From: Sphingobium sp. Z007
Lineage (GTDB): Bacteria; Pseudomonadota; Alphaproteobacteria; Sphingomonadales; Sphingomonadaceae
DNA length: 64,000 nt
Reading direction: 5' to 3'
Assembly (NCBI RefSeq): GCF_900013425.1
Contig: NZ_FBXK01000005.1
Span: 1,736,001 to 1,800,000, forward strand
Shown here: piece after piece, positions 55,396 through 63,907 of the stretch
Numbering within the stretch: position 1 is the stretch's first letter
Layout of the letters: each line of letters begins with the position of its first letter
The notes under the pieces: model-generated
The model's input: the letters and a program-made list of their open reading frames with translations, nothing else
What the model was told of the DNA's origin: nothing
The model's database searches: none
Made by a program: the position numbers and the translations under genes

Positions 55396-56717
55396 CGACA
55401 GCATCGTCCAAGCGCGTGCGCTGGCTGCCGGGCCTGTGGCCCGCCGACGCGGCCGGGCGGCGCAACATGGCGTTGCTGGTGCAACTGCGCTGGATCGCCA
55501 TCGCCGGTCAGGTTGCGACCATCCTGTTCGTCCATTTCAGCATGGACATTCGCCTGCCGCTAGGCTCGATGCTGGTCGTGCCTTGCATCGCGGTCGCAAT
55601 GAACATCGGCACCCTGATGGTGCTGCGCCGACGCACCGATATTACTCATGCCGAACTGTTCCTGGCGCTGCTGTTCGACGTGTTCGCCCTGACCGCGCAA
55701 CTTTATCTGAGCGGCGGGGCGACCAATCCGTTCGTCTCACTCTACCTGTTGCAGGTCGCGCTGGGCGCAGTGCTGCTGCATCGCTGGAGCGTCTGGGGCA
55801 TCGTGGCCGTATCGACGCTCTGCGCGGCGATGCTGGCCTTCTTCTACAGGCCGCTCGACCTTAGCGAGACGCTGGAGGGTCGCCTGTTCGACCTGCACAT
55901 CATCGGCACCTGGATCTGCATCACCATGATCGCGGTGCTGTTGGTGCTGTTTATGACCCGCGTGAACCGCAACCTGCAGCAGCGGGAACATTATCTGGCG
56001 GAACTGCGGCAACAGGCGGTGGAGGAAGAGCATATCGTGCGCATGGGCCTGTTGGCGTCGGGCGCGGCGCATGAACTGGGCACGCCGCTGGCCCAGCTCG
56101 CCGTGGTGCTGGGCGACTGGCGGCACATGCCCGAAATCAAGGCGCATCCCGCGCTGGTCGAGGAGGTGGATGAGATGGAAGCGGCGGTCAAACGCTGCAA
56201 GACCATATTGACCGGCATCCTCATGTCCGCGGGCGAGGCGCGCGGGGAAGCCCCGCAAATCACCAACGTCCGCGATTTCATCGACATCATCGCGCGCGAT
56301 TGGCGCCTCGCCAATCCCGGCATGCCGCTGCGCTGCGACTTTGGACCGCATGATTATCCGCGCATCATCGCCGATCCGGTGATCCGGCAGGCCGTCACTA
56401 ACCTGCTCGACAATGCGCGGGAGGCCGACGCGACCTATATCAACATGATGGTTAGCCGCGACAGCCAATGGCTTCATATCGCCGTGCGCGACAATGGCCG
56501 CGGCTTCGATCCGGCAATGCTGGCCGATGTCGGCAAACCCTATCGGTCCAGCAAGGGCAAGCAGGGCGGCGGCCTCGGCCTGTTTCTGGTCGTCAATGTC
56601 GTACGCAAGCTGGGCGGACGGGTGGACGCCAGCAATGGCGCGGAGGGGGGCGCGATGATCCTGCTGCGCCTGCCGCTGGCTACGCTCGCGCTGGAGGAGG
56701 CGAATGATGACGGATGA
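55392..56717 (+). CDS. regB: RegB/PrrB/ActS-like redox-sensing histidine kinase
   Basis: The 441-residue kinase has six TM segments, the quinone-linked motif GGATNPFVSLYLL (108-114 GGxxNPF), the H-box SGAAHELGTPLAQLAVVLG with phospho-His 227, the redox-cysteine region AAVKRCKTIL (Cys 269, position like RegB Cys265), and the HATPase part NLLDNAREAD, GLGLFLVVNVV. It should sense redox state of the quinone pool and phosphorylate RegA. It overlaps SURF1 (4 bases) and RegA (14 bases). Confidence 0.92.
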   Translation: MTTASSKRVRWLPGLWPADAAGRRNMALLVQLRWIAIAGQVATILFVHFSMDIRLPLGSMLVVPCIAVAMNIGTLMVLRRRTDITHAELFLALLFDVFALTAQLYLSGGATNPFVSLYLLQVALGAVLLHRWSVWGIVAVSTLCAAMLAFFYRPLDLSETLEGRLFDLHIIGTWICITMIAVLLVLFMTRVNRNLQQREHYLAELRQQAVEEEHIVRMGLLASGAAHELGTPLAQLAVVLGDWRHMPEIKAHPALVEEVDEMEAAVKRCKTILTGILMSAGEARGEAPQITNVRDFIDIIARDWRLANPGMPLRCDFGPHDYPRIIADPVIRQAVTNLLDNAREADATYINMMVSRDSQWLHIAVRDNGRGFDPAMLADVGKPYRSSKGKQGGGLGLFLVVNVVRKLGGRVDASNGAEGGAMILLRLPLATLALEEANDDG

Positions 56718-57240
56718 ACGGCAATTGCTGATCGTCGAGGATGACGAAGGCTTCGCCCGGACGCTCAAACGCTCGTTCGAGCGGCGCGGTTACCATGTTA
56801 TGACGGCCGACAGCCTGGAATCGGTAACGGCGATATTGGCCGACAACCGCCCCGGCTTCGCCGTCGTCGATCTCAAGCTCGGCCCGCAATCGGGCCTTGC
56901 CTGCGTTCAGGCGCTCCACGCTCATGATCCCGCCATGCTGATCGTGGTGCTGACCGGCTTTGCCAGCATCGCCACCGCGGTCGAGGCGATCAAGCTAGGC
57001 GCGACCAACTATCTCGCCAAGCCCTCCAACACCGACGATATCGAGGCGGCCTTCGCCCGATCCGGCGGCAACCCCGCCGCGCCATTGGCGCCGCGCCCGA
57101 CATCGATCAAGACGCTGGAATGGGAGCATATCCATGAGGTGCTAAAGGACAGCGAGTTCAACATATCCGAAGCCGCGCGACGCCTTGGCATGCATCGCCG
57201 CACGCTGGCGCGGAAACTGGCGAAGCGGCAGGTGGGTTAA
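56704..57240 (+). CDS. regA: RegA/PrrA/ActR-like response regulator
   Basis: The 178-residue regulator has a receiver domain with VEDDEGFARTLKRSF, phospho-Asp 56 in FAVVDLKLGPQSG and the Lys of NYLAKPSNTDD, a Pro/Ala linker, and a Fis-type HTH: FNISEAARRLGMHRRTLARK (about residues 150-170). RegA activates or represses respiratory and carbon genes according to redox state. Start ATG 56704 overlaps regB by 14 bases, so they are translated together. It probably acts on the oxidase promoter upstream (inference). Confidence 0.93.
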   Translation: MMTDERQLLIVEDDEGFARTLKRSFERRGYHVMTADSLESVTAILADNRPGFAVVDLKLGPQSGLACVQALHAHDPAMLIVVLTGFASIATAVEAIKLGATNYLAKPSNTDDIEAAFARSGGNPAAPLAPRPTSIKTLEWEHIHEVLKDSEFNISEAARRLGMHRRTLARKLAKRQVG

Positions 57241-57251
57241 TTTTGGAGATT

Positions 57252-57325
57252 TGGAGCGGGTGAAGGGAATCGAACCCTCGTCACTTGCTTGGGAAGCAAA
57301 AGCTCTACCATTGAGCTACACCCGC
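57252..57325 (-). tRNA. tRNA-Gly (CCC)
   Basis: Read on the minus strand, the 74-base gene starts GCGGGTGTAGCTCAATGGTA and ends CACCCGC-T-CCA, with CCA encoded. The anticodon stem-loop TTTGC-TTCCCAA-GCAAG gives anticodon CCC. The T-arm GGGTTCGATTCCC is typical. It is convergent with the regA gene. Confidence 0.95.
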
Positions 57326-57375
57326 GCGCCAATTCCCGCCCCATGGCGCAAGCCATGGGGGCCTGTCAACGGGGA

Positions 57376-58287
57376 TCAGCCGTAAGGCGCATCTGCATCC
57401 CGCGCCGGGATCGCGCCGCGACGGCCGATATTCCAGCCAGCCAGCCGATGACCGGCCAACGCCGCCTCAACCGGACCTGCGCCAGCCAGCCGGGCGTGGA
57501 GATAGCCGCCGTTGAACGCGTCCCCCGCCCCGCTCGAATCGATGACGTCCAACCGGCGCGGGATCGGCACGATTTCGCCTGCGACCAGGCAACCGTCGCC
57601 GCCCAGCTTGACGACCACATCCTTGCCCCCGCCCGCGCCCCAGCGGGCGGCCGCGTCCCGCACGTCGTCGGCCTCGCCCATTTCTACCTCGTCCGCCAGG
57701 GTCGGCAGGCCGATGTCGCTGACCGCGATGGCCCGGTCGCGCCAGTGGCGCGCAGTCGCCGCATCGTCCCACAGCCGCGCACGATAATTGCCGTCGAAGG
57801 CGATCCGCCCCCCTTGCGCTCGCACCTGCGCGCACAAGTCCAGCAGCGCCTCCCGCCCGGCATCAGGCATGATCGCCAGGGTGATGAGCGAGAAATAAAG
57901 CAGGTCTGATTGCGCCGCCTGCGCCACCATGGCCGCGCTCTGCGGCAGGGCGAACATCCGCCGCGCCGCCGCCTCGCTGCGCCAATAATGGAAACTGCGC
58001 TCGCCGGCCGCATCCGTTTCGATGGCGTAGAGGCCCGGCAGCCTGCCCTCCGCTGCGATCACCAGTGATGTGTCGACGCCCTCCGCCTCCCATTGGGCGC
58101 ACAACTGCGCGCTCATGGGATCGGCGCCCAATGCGCTGGCGAGCCGCACCCGGTCGCCCGCGCGTGCCAGATGAATCGCCGTATTGATGACGTCGCCGCC
58201 ATAGCGCAGATTCCAGCTGTCGCCCTCGCCCCGGCTCAGTTCCAGCATCGCTTCGCCAATGACCGTGATCGTCACCTTCGTCGTCAT
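57376..58287 (-). CDS. kdgK: PfkB-family kinase, probably 2-keto-3-deoxygluconate kinase
   Basis: The 303-residue ribokinase-fold protein has IGEAMLELSRGEGDSWNLRY near the start with YGGDVINTAIHLARAG, ITLAIMPDAGREALLDL, and the ATP/anion-hole motif DSSGAGDAFNGGYLHARLAG (about 252-271), which includes the catalytic Asp. The substrate pattern is KdgK-like. It makes KDPG from KDG, feeding Eda. ATG 58287 is preferred to a longer frame. It is divergent from the hybrid kinase. Confidence 0.82.
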   Translation of the reverse strand: MTTKVTITVIGEAMLELSRGEGDSWNLRYGGDVINTAIHLARAGDRVRLASALGADPMSAQLCAQWEAEGVDTSLVIAAEGRLPGLYAIETDAAGERSFHYWRSEAAARRMFALPQSAAMVAQAAQSDLLYFSLITLAIMPDAGREALLDLCAQVRAQGGRIAFDGNYRARLWDDAATARHWRDRAIAVSDIGLPTLADEVEMGEADDVRDAAARWGAGGGKDVVVKLGGDGCLVAGEIVPIPRRLDVIDSSGAGDAFNGGYLHARLAGAGPVEAALAGHRLAGWNIGRRGAIPARDADAPYG

Positions 58288-58442
58288 GACCGCTCCCTGC
58301 TTGATGGAGCCGGCGTCGTGCGCAGCGCCGCGTTTCAAGTCAAGAGGGCGCACTGCGGGAGGATACGGAACGATCGGCTCTCAGCGCCGTTTTGCCGATG
58401 GCAAAGAGAGCACCGTCCACCGGCGCTTGGTCCGGGGACAGA

Positions 58443-60413
58443 ATGACTACAGCATCGACCGACGAAACTGGCAATCGCTTCGAACTGATGGTTCAAAGCG
58501 TCACCGCCTATGCCATCTACATGCTCGACCCCATGGGCATCGTGGCCAGTTGGAACGCAGGCGCGCGCCGCTTCAAGGGGTATGAGGCGGACGAGATAAT
58601 CGGCCAGCATTTTTCGCGCTTCTACACGCCGGAGGATCAGGCGAGCGACGTTCCCGCCATGGCGCTTTATGCCGCCGAGCATGAAGGCCGGTTCGAGGCG
58701 GAGGGCTGGCGCGTCCGCAAGGATGGCGGGCGTTTCTGGGCCAATGTCGTGATCGACCCGATCCGCGCGCCGGACGGGGAATTGCTGGGTTTCGCCAAGA
58801 TCACCCGTGACCTGACCGAGCAGCGCGCCGCGCAGGATGCCTTGCGCGCCAGCGAGGACAGGTTTCGACTGCTGGTGCAGAGCGTGACTGATTACGCCAT
58901 CTACATGCTCGATCCCGTCGGCACGGTGACGAGCTGGAACATGGGCGCGGAACGGTTCAAGGGCTATAAGACCGAAGAGATATTGGGCCAGAATTTCGCC
59001 CGTTTCTATAGCGATGAGGATCGTCTGGCCGGCCTGCCATCCCGCGCCCTTCATACCGCGCAAAGCGTGGGGCGGTTTGAGGCGGAAGGCTGGCGCATCC
59101 GCAAGGATGGATCGCGTTTCTGGGCCAATGTCGTGATCGACCCGATTCGCGCGCCCGACGGGGAATTGCTGGGTTTCGCCAAGATCACCCGTGACCTGAC
59201 CGAACGGCGCGAGGCGCAACGCGCGCTGGACGAAGCGCGCGACGCCATCGTCCAGACGCAGAAGATGGATGCGATCGGTAAGCTGACCGGCGGGGTGGCG
59301 CATGATTTCAACAATCTGCTGGCGGTGATCGTGGGCAGCCTGGACCTCGCCCGGCAACGGCTGGCGACCGGCGGCGACATCAGCCGCTATCTCGACAACG
59401 CCATGACGGCGGCCGAGCGCGGCGCGACCCTGACGCAGCGGATGCTGGCCTTTGCGCGCAAGCAGGAATTAAAGCTGCAAAGCGTCGATTGCGTCGCGTT
59501 GGTGCAGGGGATGACCGAATTGTTCCGCACCACTTTGGGCGCGGCGGTAATGATTGAGATACGTTTTCCGCCGATGCTGGGCGCGGCCCATGCCGACCCG
59601 TCGCAGCTGGAACTGGCGCTGCTCAACCTGGCGGTCAACGCACGCGACGCCATGCCGGATGGCGGACGGATTATCGTGGAGGCGGCGCATATGATCGTCG
59701 CGGCGGGCGAACGGCCGGATCTGGGCGCGGGCGACTATATCCGCCTGTCGGTGATCGATGAAGGCCAGGGCATGGACATAGCGACGCTGGAGCGCGCGCG
59801 GGAGCCCTTTTTCACCACCAAGGGCGTGGGCAAAGGCACGGGCCTTGGCCTGTCGATGGTGCATGGCTTCGCCCAGCAATGCGGCGGGTCGCTGACGATC
59901 GCCAGTGAGCCTGGCATCGGCACCAACGTATCCTTGTGGTTGCCGATGACGGAGGCCGACGCGGATGCCCGCCACATCGCCATGGTGGTGGAGGAAATGC
60001 ATGACCCCGACACCCCCCTGGTCATATTGGCGGTGGACGATGACGATCTGGTGCTGATGAACACCGCCGGCATGTTGGAGGATCTGGGCCATACCGTGTT
60101 CCAGGCGTCATCCGGCACCGACGCGCTGCGGTTGCTGGAGCGCGGCAGCGTCGACCTGGTCGTCACCGACCATGCCATGCCGGGCATGACCGGCGCGCAG
60201 CTGGCCGACGCGATCGAGCAGATGCAGCCGGGCCTGCCGGTCGTCATCGTCACCGGCTTTGCCGAATTGCCGCCGCACGCCACGCAGCGCCTTCGCCTCG
60301 ACAAACCGTTCAAGCAGGCGGAGCTGGCCCGTATCGTCGCGACCGCGATGCGCGCCGCGCTGGCATCGGCGATCGTGGAGCGCGGACCCGACCTGTTACG
60401 TCCCGATTGTTGA
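58443..60413 (+). CDS. Double-PAS hybrid histidine kinase
   Basis: The 656-residue soluble protein has two PAS domains (about residues 10-125 and 138-253) offset by 128 codons, a short coil, HisKA with GGVAHDFNNLLAVIVGSLDL (phospho-His 287), HATPase (NLAVNARDAMPDGGRI, DEGQGMDIATLERAREPFFT, GKGTGLGLSMVHGFAQQCGG) and a C-terminal receiver (LAVDDDDLVLMNTAGMLEDL, Asp in DLVVTDHAMPGMTG). With no membrane segment it should sense a cytoplasmic signal. No DNA-binding output is present, so it probably signals to another protein. ATG 58443 starts after GGGGACAG. Confidence 0.92.
   Translation: MTTASTDETGNRFELMVQSVTAYAIYMLDPMGIVASWNAGARRFKGYEADEIIGQHFSRFYTPEDQASDVPAMALYAAEHEGRFEAEGWRVRKDGGRFWANVVIDPIRAPDGELLGFAKITRDLTEQRAAQDALRASEDRFRLLVQSVTDYAIYMLDPVGTVTSWNMGAERFKGYKTEEILGQNFARFYSDEDRLAGLPSRALHTAQSVGRFEAEGWRIRKDGSRFWANVVIDPIRAPDGELLGFAKITRDLTERREAQRALDEARDAIVQTQKMDAIGKLTGGVAHDFNNLLAVIVGSLDLARQRLATGGDISRYLDNAMTAAERGATLTQRMLAFARKQELKLQSVDCVALVQGMTELFRTTLGAAVMIEIRFPPMLGAAHADPSQLELALLNLAVNARDAMPDGGRIIVEAAHMIVAAGERPDLGAGDYIRLSVIDEGQGMDIATLERAREPFFTTKGVGKGTGLGLSMVHGFAQQCGGSLTIASEPGIGTNVSLWLPMTEADADARHIAMVVEEMHDPDTPLVILAVDDDDLVLMNTAGMLEDLGHTVFQASSGTDALRLLERGSVDLVVTDHAMPGMTGAQLADAIEQMQPGLPVVIVTGFAELPPHATQRLRLDKPFKQAELARIVATAMRAALASAIVERGPDLLRPDC
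58731..58819 (+). repeat. Internal DNA repeat, copy 1 (first PAS domain)
   Basis: The 89-base stretch beginning CGTTTCTGGGCCAATGTCGT and ending ACCGTGACCTGACCGA recurs at 59115-59203 with only two base differences. The copies are 384 bases (128 codons) apart and match the ends of the two PAS domains. Confidence 0.9.
59115..59203 (+). repeat. Internal DNA repeat, copy 2 (second PAS domain)
   Basis: Second copy of the 89-base stretch. The differences are ATTCGC for ATCCGC and GCCCGAC for GCCGGAC, both synonymous. The surrounding PAS sequence is less similar, suggesting gene conversion or recent local duplication. Confidence 0.9.
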
Positions 60414-60534
60414 ACCGTTTTACCAAAACGCCTGCGGAAATATTGGAAAAGCGGCATTTTTCGTCGCTCTTTGCTTGCAACCTCGGCGCAGTTCGCCAAT
60501 GGGGTCTGTATCTGTTCCCAGCCTGCAGGATCGC

Positions 60535-61452
60535 ATGGACATCCCCACAGCGCCGACCCCGACTTCGCATTTCTTCACCTCGCTGCGGACCCGGCTCCAT
60601 TATCTCGACTGGGGCAATACATCCGCGCCGACGTTGATCCTGGTGCATGGCGGCTTCGACCATGCCCGCAGCTGGGACTGGACGGCGCGGGCGCTGGCGC
60701 GGGATTATCATGTCATCGCCCCCGACCTGCGCGGCCATGGCGACAGCGACTGGTCGCCCGATGGCTCCTATATGATGGCCAATTTCGTCTATGACCTGGC
60801 GCAACTGGTCGACTTGCTCGACCGGTCGCCCGTGACGATCGTCGGCCATTCGCTGGGCGGCGCGATCAGCCTGCGCTATGCGGGCCTGTTCCCCGACAAG
60901 CTGCGCAAGCTCGTCGCGATCGAAGGGCTGGGCCTGTCGCCCCAACGCCTGAAGGAACAAGCCGAACAGTCGGCGCCCGACGTCTGGCGCGCATGGATCG
61001 ATACGCGCCGCGCCAGCGCCCGGCGCACGCCGCGCCGTTATCCCACGATCGAAGCGGCGATCGGCCGGATGCGCGAGCGCAACGAGCATCTGACGGTAGA
61101 ACAGGCGCTGCACCTGACCAGCCATGGCGTCAATCGCAACGAAGACAGCAGCTATGGCTGGAAATTCGACCCGTATCTTAAAGGCATGGCGCCCCAGGCG
61201 GGCACCGACGAGGAGCTTCCCCACTTCTGGAAGCGGATCAGTTGCCCCACCCTGCTCTGCCTGGGTAAGGACAGCTGGGCATCCAACCCGGAAAAGGACG
61301 GCCGCATCCGCCATTTCAGCGACGCCCGACTGATCGAGTTCGCCGATGCCGGCCACTGGCTGCACCATGACCAGTTCGACCGCTTCATCGGCGAACTGCG
61401 CGGCTTCCTAGACGGTGAGGCCAGCGACAGCCGCACGGTAGTCCGCCTTTAG
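60535..61452 (+). CDS. Alpha/beta hydrolase
   Basis: The 305-residue protein has LILVHGGFDHARSWDWTARA, VIAPDLRGHGDSDWSPDGS, the nucleophile elbow VGHSLGGAISLRYAGLF, an Asp in LCLGKDSWASNPEKDG and the catalytic His in DAGHWLHHDQFDRF. This is a general hydrolase of unknown substrate. GCAGGA just upstream supports ATG 60535 over ATG 60499. The last 45 bases overlap the convergent nitronate monooxygenase gene. Confidence 0.85.
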   Translation: MDIPTAPTPTSHFFTSLRTRLHYLDWGNTSAPTLILVHGGFDHARSWDWTARALARDYHVIAPDLRGHGDSDWSPDGSYMMANFVYDLAQLVDLLDRSPVTIVGHSLGGAISLRYAGLFPDKLRKLVAIEGLGLSPQRLKEQAEQSAPDVWRAWIDTRRASARRTPRRYPTIEAAIGRMRERNEHLTVEQALHLTSHGVNRNEDSSYGWKFDPYLKGMAPQAGTDEELPHFWKRISCPTLLCLGKDSWASNPEKDGRIRHFSDARLIEFADAGHWLHHDQFDRFIGELRGFLDGEASDSRTVVRL

Positions 61453-62340
61453 GCCGGCGATAAAATCGGCGGCCGACTGCACCTTGCCGATCGCGCCGAT
61501 GCCCTGGCCGCAGCCCCATACGTCGCGCCAGGCTTTCTTGTCGCCGCCGGTCATCGCCGCGAAATCCATGTCCTTCGCCTTGGGCAGCGCATCGGGGTCA
61601 AGCCCTGACGCGACGATGCTGGGGCGCAGATAATTGCCGTGGACGCCGGTGAACACGTCGGAATAGACGATGTCGGCGGCATGGCTATCGACGATCATCT
61701 GCTTGTAGGCCGGGTCGGCGTTTGCCTCCGCCGTGGCGATGAAGGGCGACCCCATATAGGCGAGGTCGGCTCCCATCATCCGCGCGGCGGCGATGGCGCG
61801 GCCGGTCGCGATGGAGCCCGACAGAGCGAGCGGCCCGTCAAACCACTGGCGGATTTCCTGAATGAGTGCGAACGGGGATAATGTGCCAGCATGGCCGCCC
61901 GCACCCGCGGCGACCGCGATCAGGCCATCGGCGCCCTTCTCGATCGCCTTGCGTGCGAAGCGGTCGTCGATGACATCGTGCAGGACGATGCCGCCATAGC
62001 TGTGGATCGCCGCGTTCACATCCTCGCGCGCGCCGAGCGAGGTGATGACCAGCGGCACGCGATATTGGACGCATAGCGCCAGATCCTCCTCCAGCCGCGC
62101 ATTGCTGCGGTGGACGATCAGGTTGACGGCGAAGGGCGCGTCGGCGTCCGTCAGTTCCGCCTGCAATTGCTGCAACCACGCCTCGAACAGGCCGGAGGGC
62201 CGCGCATTGAGCGAAGGAAAGGCACCCACGATCCCCGCCCGGCATTGCGCCATGACCAGGGCCGGTTGCGAGATAATGAACATCGGCGATCCGATCAGCG
62301 GCAGCGACAGGCGGCCTTCCAGCAATGTCGGCAATGTCAT
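61408..62340 (-). CDS. Nitronate monooxygenase (2-nitropropane dioxygenase family)
   Basis: The 310-residue FMN protein has the TIM-barrel features of the NMO family: LIGSPMFIISQPALVMAQCR, LVITSLGAREDVNAAIHSYG, DGLIAVAAGAGGHAGTLSPF (FMN phosphate loop with the catalytic His of AGGHAG) and GSIATGRAIAAARMMGADLA. It oxidises alkyl nitronates or related compounds. The 3' end overlaps the hydrolase gene tail to tail by 45 bases. It is divergent from the DUF2157 gene. Confidence 0.88.
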   Translation of the reverse strand: MTLPTLLEGRLSLPLIGSPMFIISQPALVMAQCRAGIVGAFPSLNARPSGLFEAWLQQLQAELTDADAPFAVNLIVHRSNARLEEDLALCVQYRVPLVITSLGAREDVNAAIHSYGGIVLHDVIDDRFARKAIEKGADGLIAVAAGAGGHAGTLSPFALIQEIRQWFDGPLALSGSIATGRAIAAARMMGADLAYMGSPFIATAEANADPAYKQMIVDSHAADIVYSDVFTGVHGNYLRPSIVASGLDPDALPKAKDMDFAAMTGGDKKAWRDVWGCGQGIGAIGKVQSAADFIAGLKADYRAAVAGLTV

Positions 62341-62410
62341 GATCGATCGTCTCCTCTATTATCGGTCCTGCGCTAACACCGCTAGACCCCCGGAAAAAGG
62401 CCAAAATCAA

Positions 62411-62432
62411 CTGTATTGATGTATTAATACAG
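62411..62432. promoter_or_regulatory. Nested palindrome in divergent nitronate monooxygenase/DUF2157 promoter region
   Basis: CTGTATT at 62411-62417 and AATACAG at 62426-62432 are complementary, and inside them TGTATTAATACA (62420-62431) is a perfect 12-bp palindrome. It lies in the 135-base gap, with a TAATAT -10-like element at about 62440 for the plus-strand gene. It is a likely operator for an unknown regulator. Confidence 0.6.
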
Positions 62433-62475
62433 CAATGCTAATATACCCTTCCCAGACAGGGTCGGGAGCAGGACG

Positions 62476-63534
62476 ATGTATAGCGAGAGCGATTTACAGG
62501 ATGCCGTAGCGGCCGGTGCTATTGCCCCGCAGGCGGCTCAGGCGTTGCGCGATCATGTCGCCGCGCAGCACGCCTCGCCGATGGTCGATGAAGAACATTT
62601 CCGGCTACTGACCGGCTTCAACGACATCTTCGTCGCGATCGCCAGCATCCTGCTGCTGCTGGCCGTCGGCTGGCTTGGCAACGGCCTGCGATTCGGCGCA
62701 CCGGACCATCATCCCGCTTTCATGGCCGGCGTGCTGGTCGCTGCGGTCAGTTGGGGCCTGGCCGAATATTTCACCCGGCGCCGGCACATGGCGCTGCCCT
62801 CCATTCTTTTGCTGGGCGGGTTCGTCGGCGGCATCGCCTTTGCGGTCGGTGCGCTGGGCGCGCAGATCTTCCCCGATGCGGGCGACAGCCTCGCATCGAT
62901 GATCCTGTGCGTCGCGGCTGGCGCGGGCGTGTTCGCGGCCTGGGCGCATTGGCGCCGCTTCATGGTGCCGATCACCGTGGCGGTCGGCGCGGCCGCGGCG
63001 GCGGGTGTGGGGGTGAGCCTTGTGATCGCCGCCATGCCCGGCAGCGCGACCCTGCCCTTCGCGCTGCTGCTCATCGCAGGTCTCGCCACCTTCGCGCTCG
63101 CCATGTGGTGGGACATGAGCGACCGCGCCCGCATCACGCGCCGGTCTGACGTCGCCTTCTGGCTGCACCTGGCCGCCGCGCCGATGATCGCACACTCCCT
63201 CTTTTACTTGCTGGGCGTGCTAAAAGGCGATGAGATCAGCGCCGGTCGCGCGGCGCTCGTGATCGCGCTGTATGTCGCCTTTGGCGTGGTGGCGCTGGCG
63301 ATCGATCGGCGGGCGCTGCTCGTCTCCAGCCTCGCCTACGTCCTCTTCGCTCTCTACGGCCTGTTTCGCCAGGCCGGCGCGGTGGAGATGTCCTGGGCGC
63401 TCACCGCGCTGGTCATCGGTTCCGCGCTGCTGCTGCTGTCGGCGCTTTGGCACCATGCCCGCGCGCTAATCGTCGGCGTCCTGCCCCCGCGCCTTTCGGA
63501 GCGGCTGCCCTATCTGGATCGCGCCGTCGCATGA
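62476..63534 (+). CDS. DUF2157-like membrane protein
   Basis: A 352-residue protein with a short soluble N-terminus (MYSESDLQDAVAAGAIAPQA, then QALRDHVAAQH) resembling DUF2157 and about nine to ten TM helices (IFVAIASILLLLAVGWLGNG, then FMAGVLVAAVSWGLAEYF, and so on). The function is unknown. It begins right after a palindrome-bearing promoter region, so its expression is probably regulated. Confidence 0.75.
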   Translation: MYSESDLQDAVAAGAIAPQAAQALRDHVAAQHASPMVDEEHFRLLTGFNDIFVAIASILLLLAVGWLGNGLRFGAPDHHPAFMAGVLVAAVSWGLAEYFTRRRHMALPSILLLGGFVGGIAFAVGALGAQIFPDAGDSLASMILCVAAGAGVFAAWAHWRRFMVPITVAVGAAAAAGVGVSLVIAAMPGSATLPFALLLIAGLATFALAMWWDMSDRARITRRSDVAFWLHLAAAPMIAHSLFYLLGVLKGDEISAGRAALVIALYVAFGVVALAIDRRALLVSSLAYVLFALYGLFRQAGAVEMSWALTALVIGSALLLLSALWHHARALIVGVLPPRLSERLPYLDRAVA

Positions 63535-63550
63535 AAGCGACGGGTGATCC

Positions 63551-63907
63551 TCAATCCTCGACGATCCGCAGCAATTTACGCTCGACCGGGGCCAGCACGC
63601 CCTGCAATTCCTGGCCGCGCTTCAATATCTGGCCGCTTTCCCCGACCAGCGCCCACATGCCCTGCCGATGGCGCAGCGCCGGACGCTTTTCGATCCGATA
63701 TTCCGGCCGTTCGGCGGAGCGGCGAAAGGCGCTGAAGATCGCAGCGTCCTGCCCCATATCCATCGCATAATCGCGCCAATGGCCGGCCGACACCATGCGG
63801 CCGTATAAATCCATAATCCGCTGCAGTTCCAGCCGCTCAAACCCGACCTGCCCGCCCTTTGGCAGCGGCCCCGCCCCTCGATGGGGAAACGGCGTTACAT
63901 TACTCAT
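63551..63907 (-). CDS. DUF2794 protein
   Basis: The 118-residue basic soluble protein has FERLELQRIMDLYGRMVSAG followed by HWRDYAMDMGQDAAIFSAFR, the DUF2794 signature found across alphaproteobacteria, and a strand-rich end. The function is unknown. Its ATG overlaps the stop of the upstream partial gene by one base (TGATG), implying an operon. Confidence 0.85.
   Translation of the reverse strand: MSNVTPFPHRGAGPLPKGGQVGFERLELQRIMDLYGRMVSAGHWRDYAMDMGQDAAIFSAFRRSAERPEYRIEKRPALRHRQGMWALVGESGQILKRGQELQGVLAPVERKLLRIVED

Noticed and set aside
60414..60534. Terminator after the hybrid kinase
   Set aside because: CGTTTTACCAAAACG could form only a weak AT-rich hairpin without a T run, and the later TTTTT has no stem before it.
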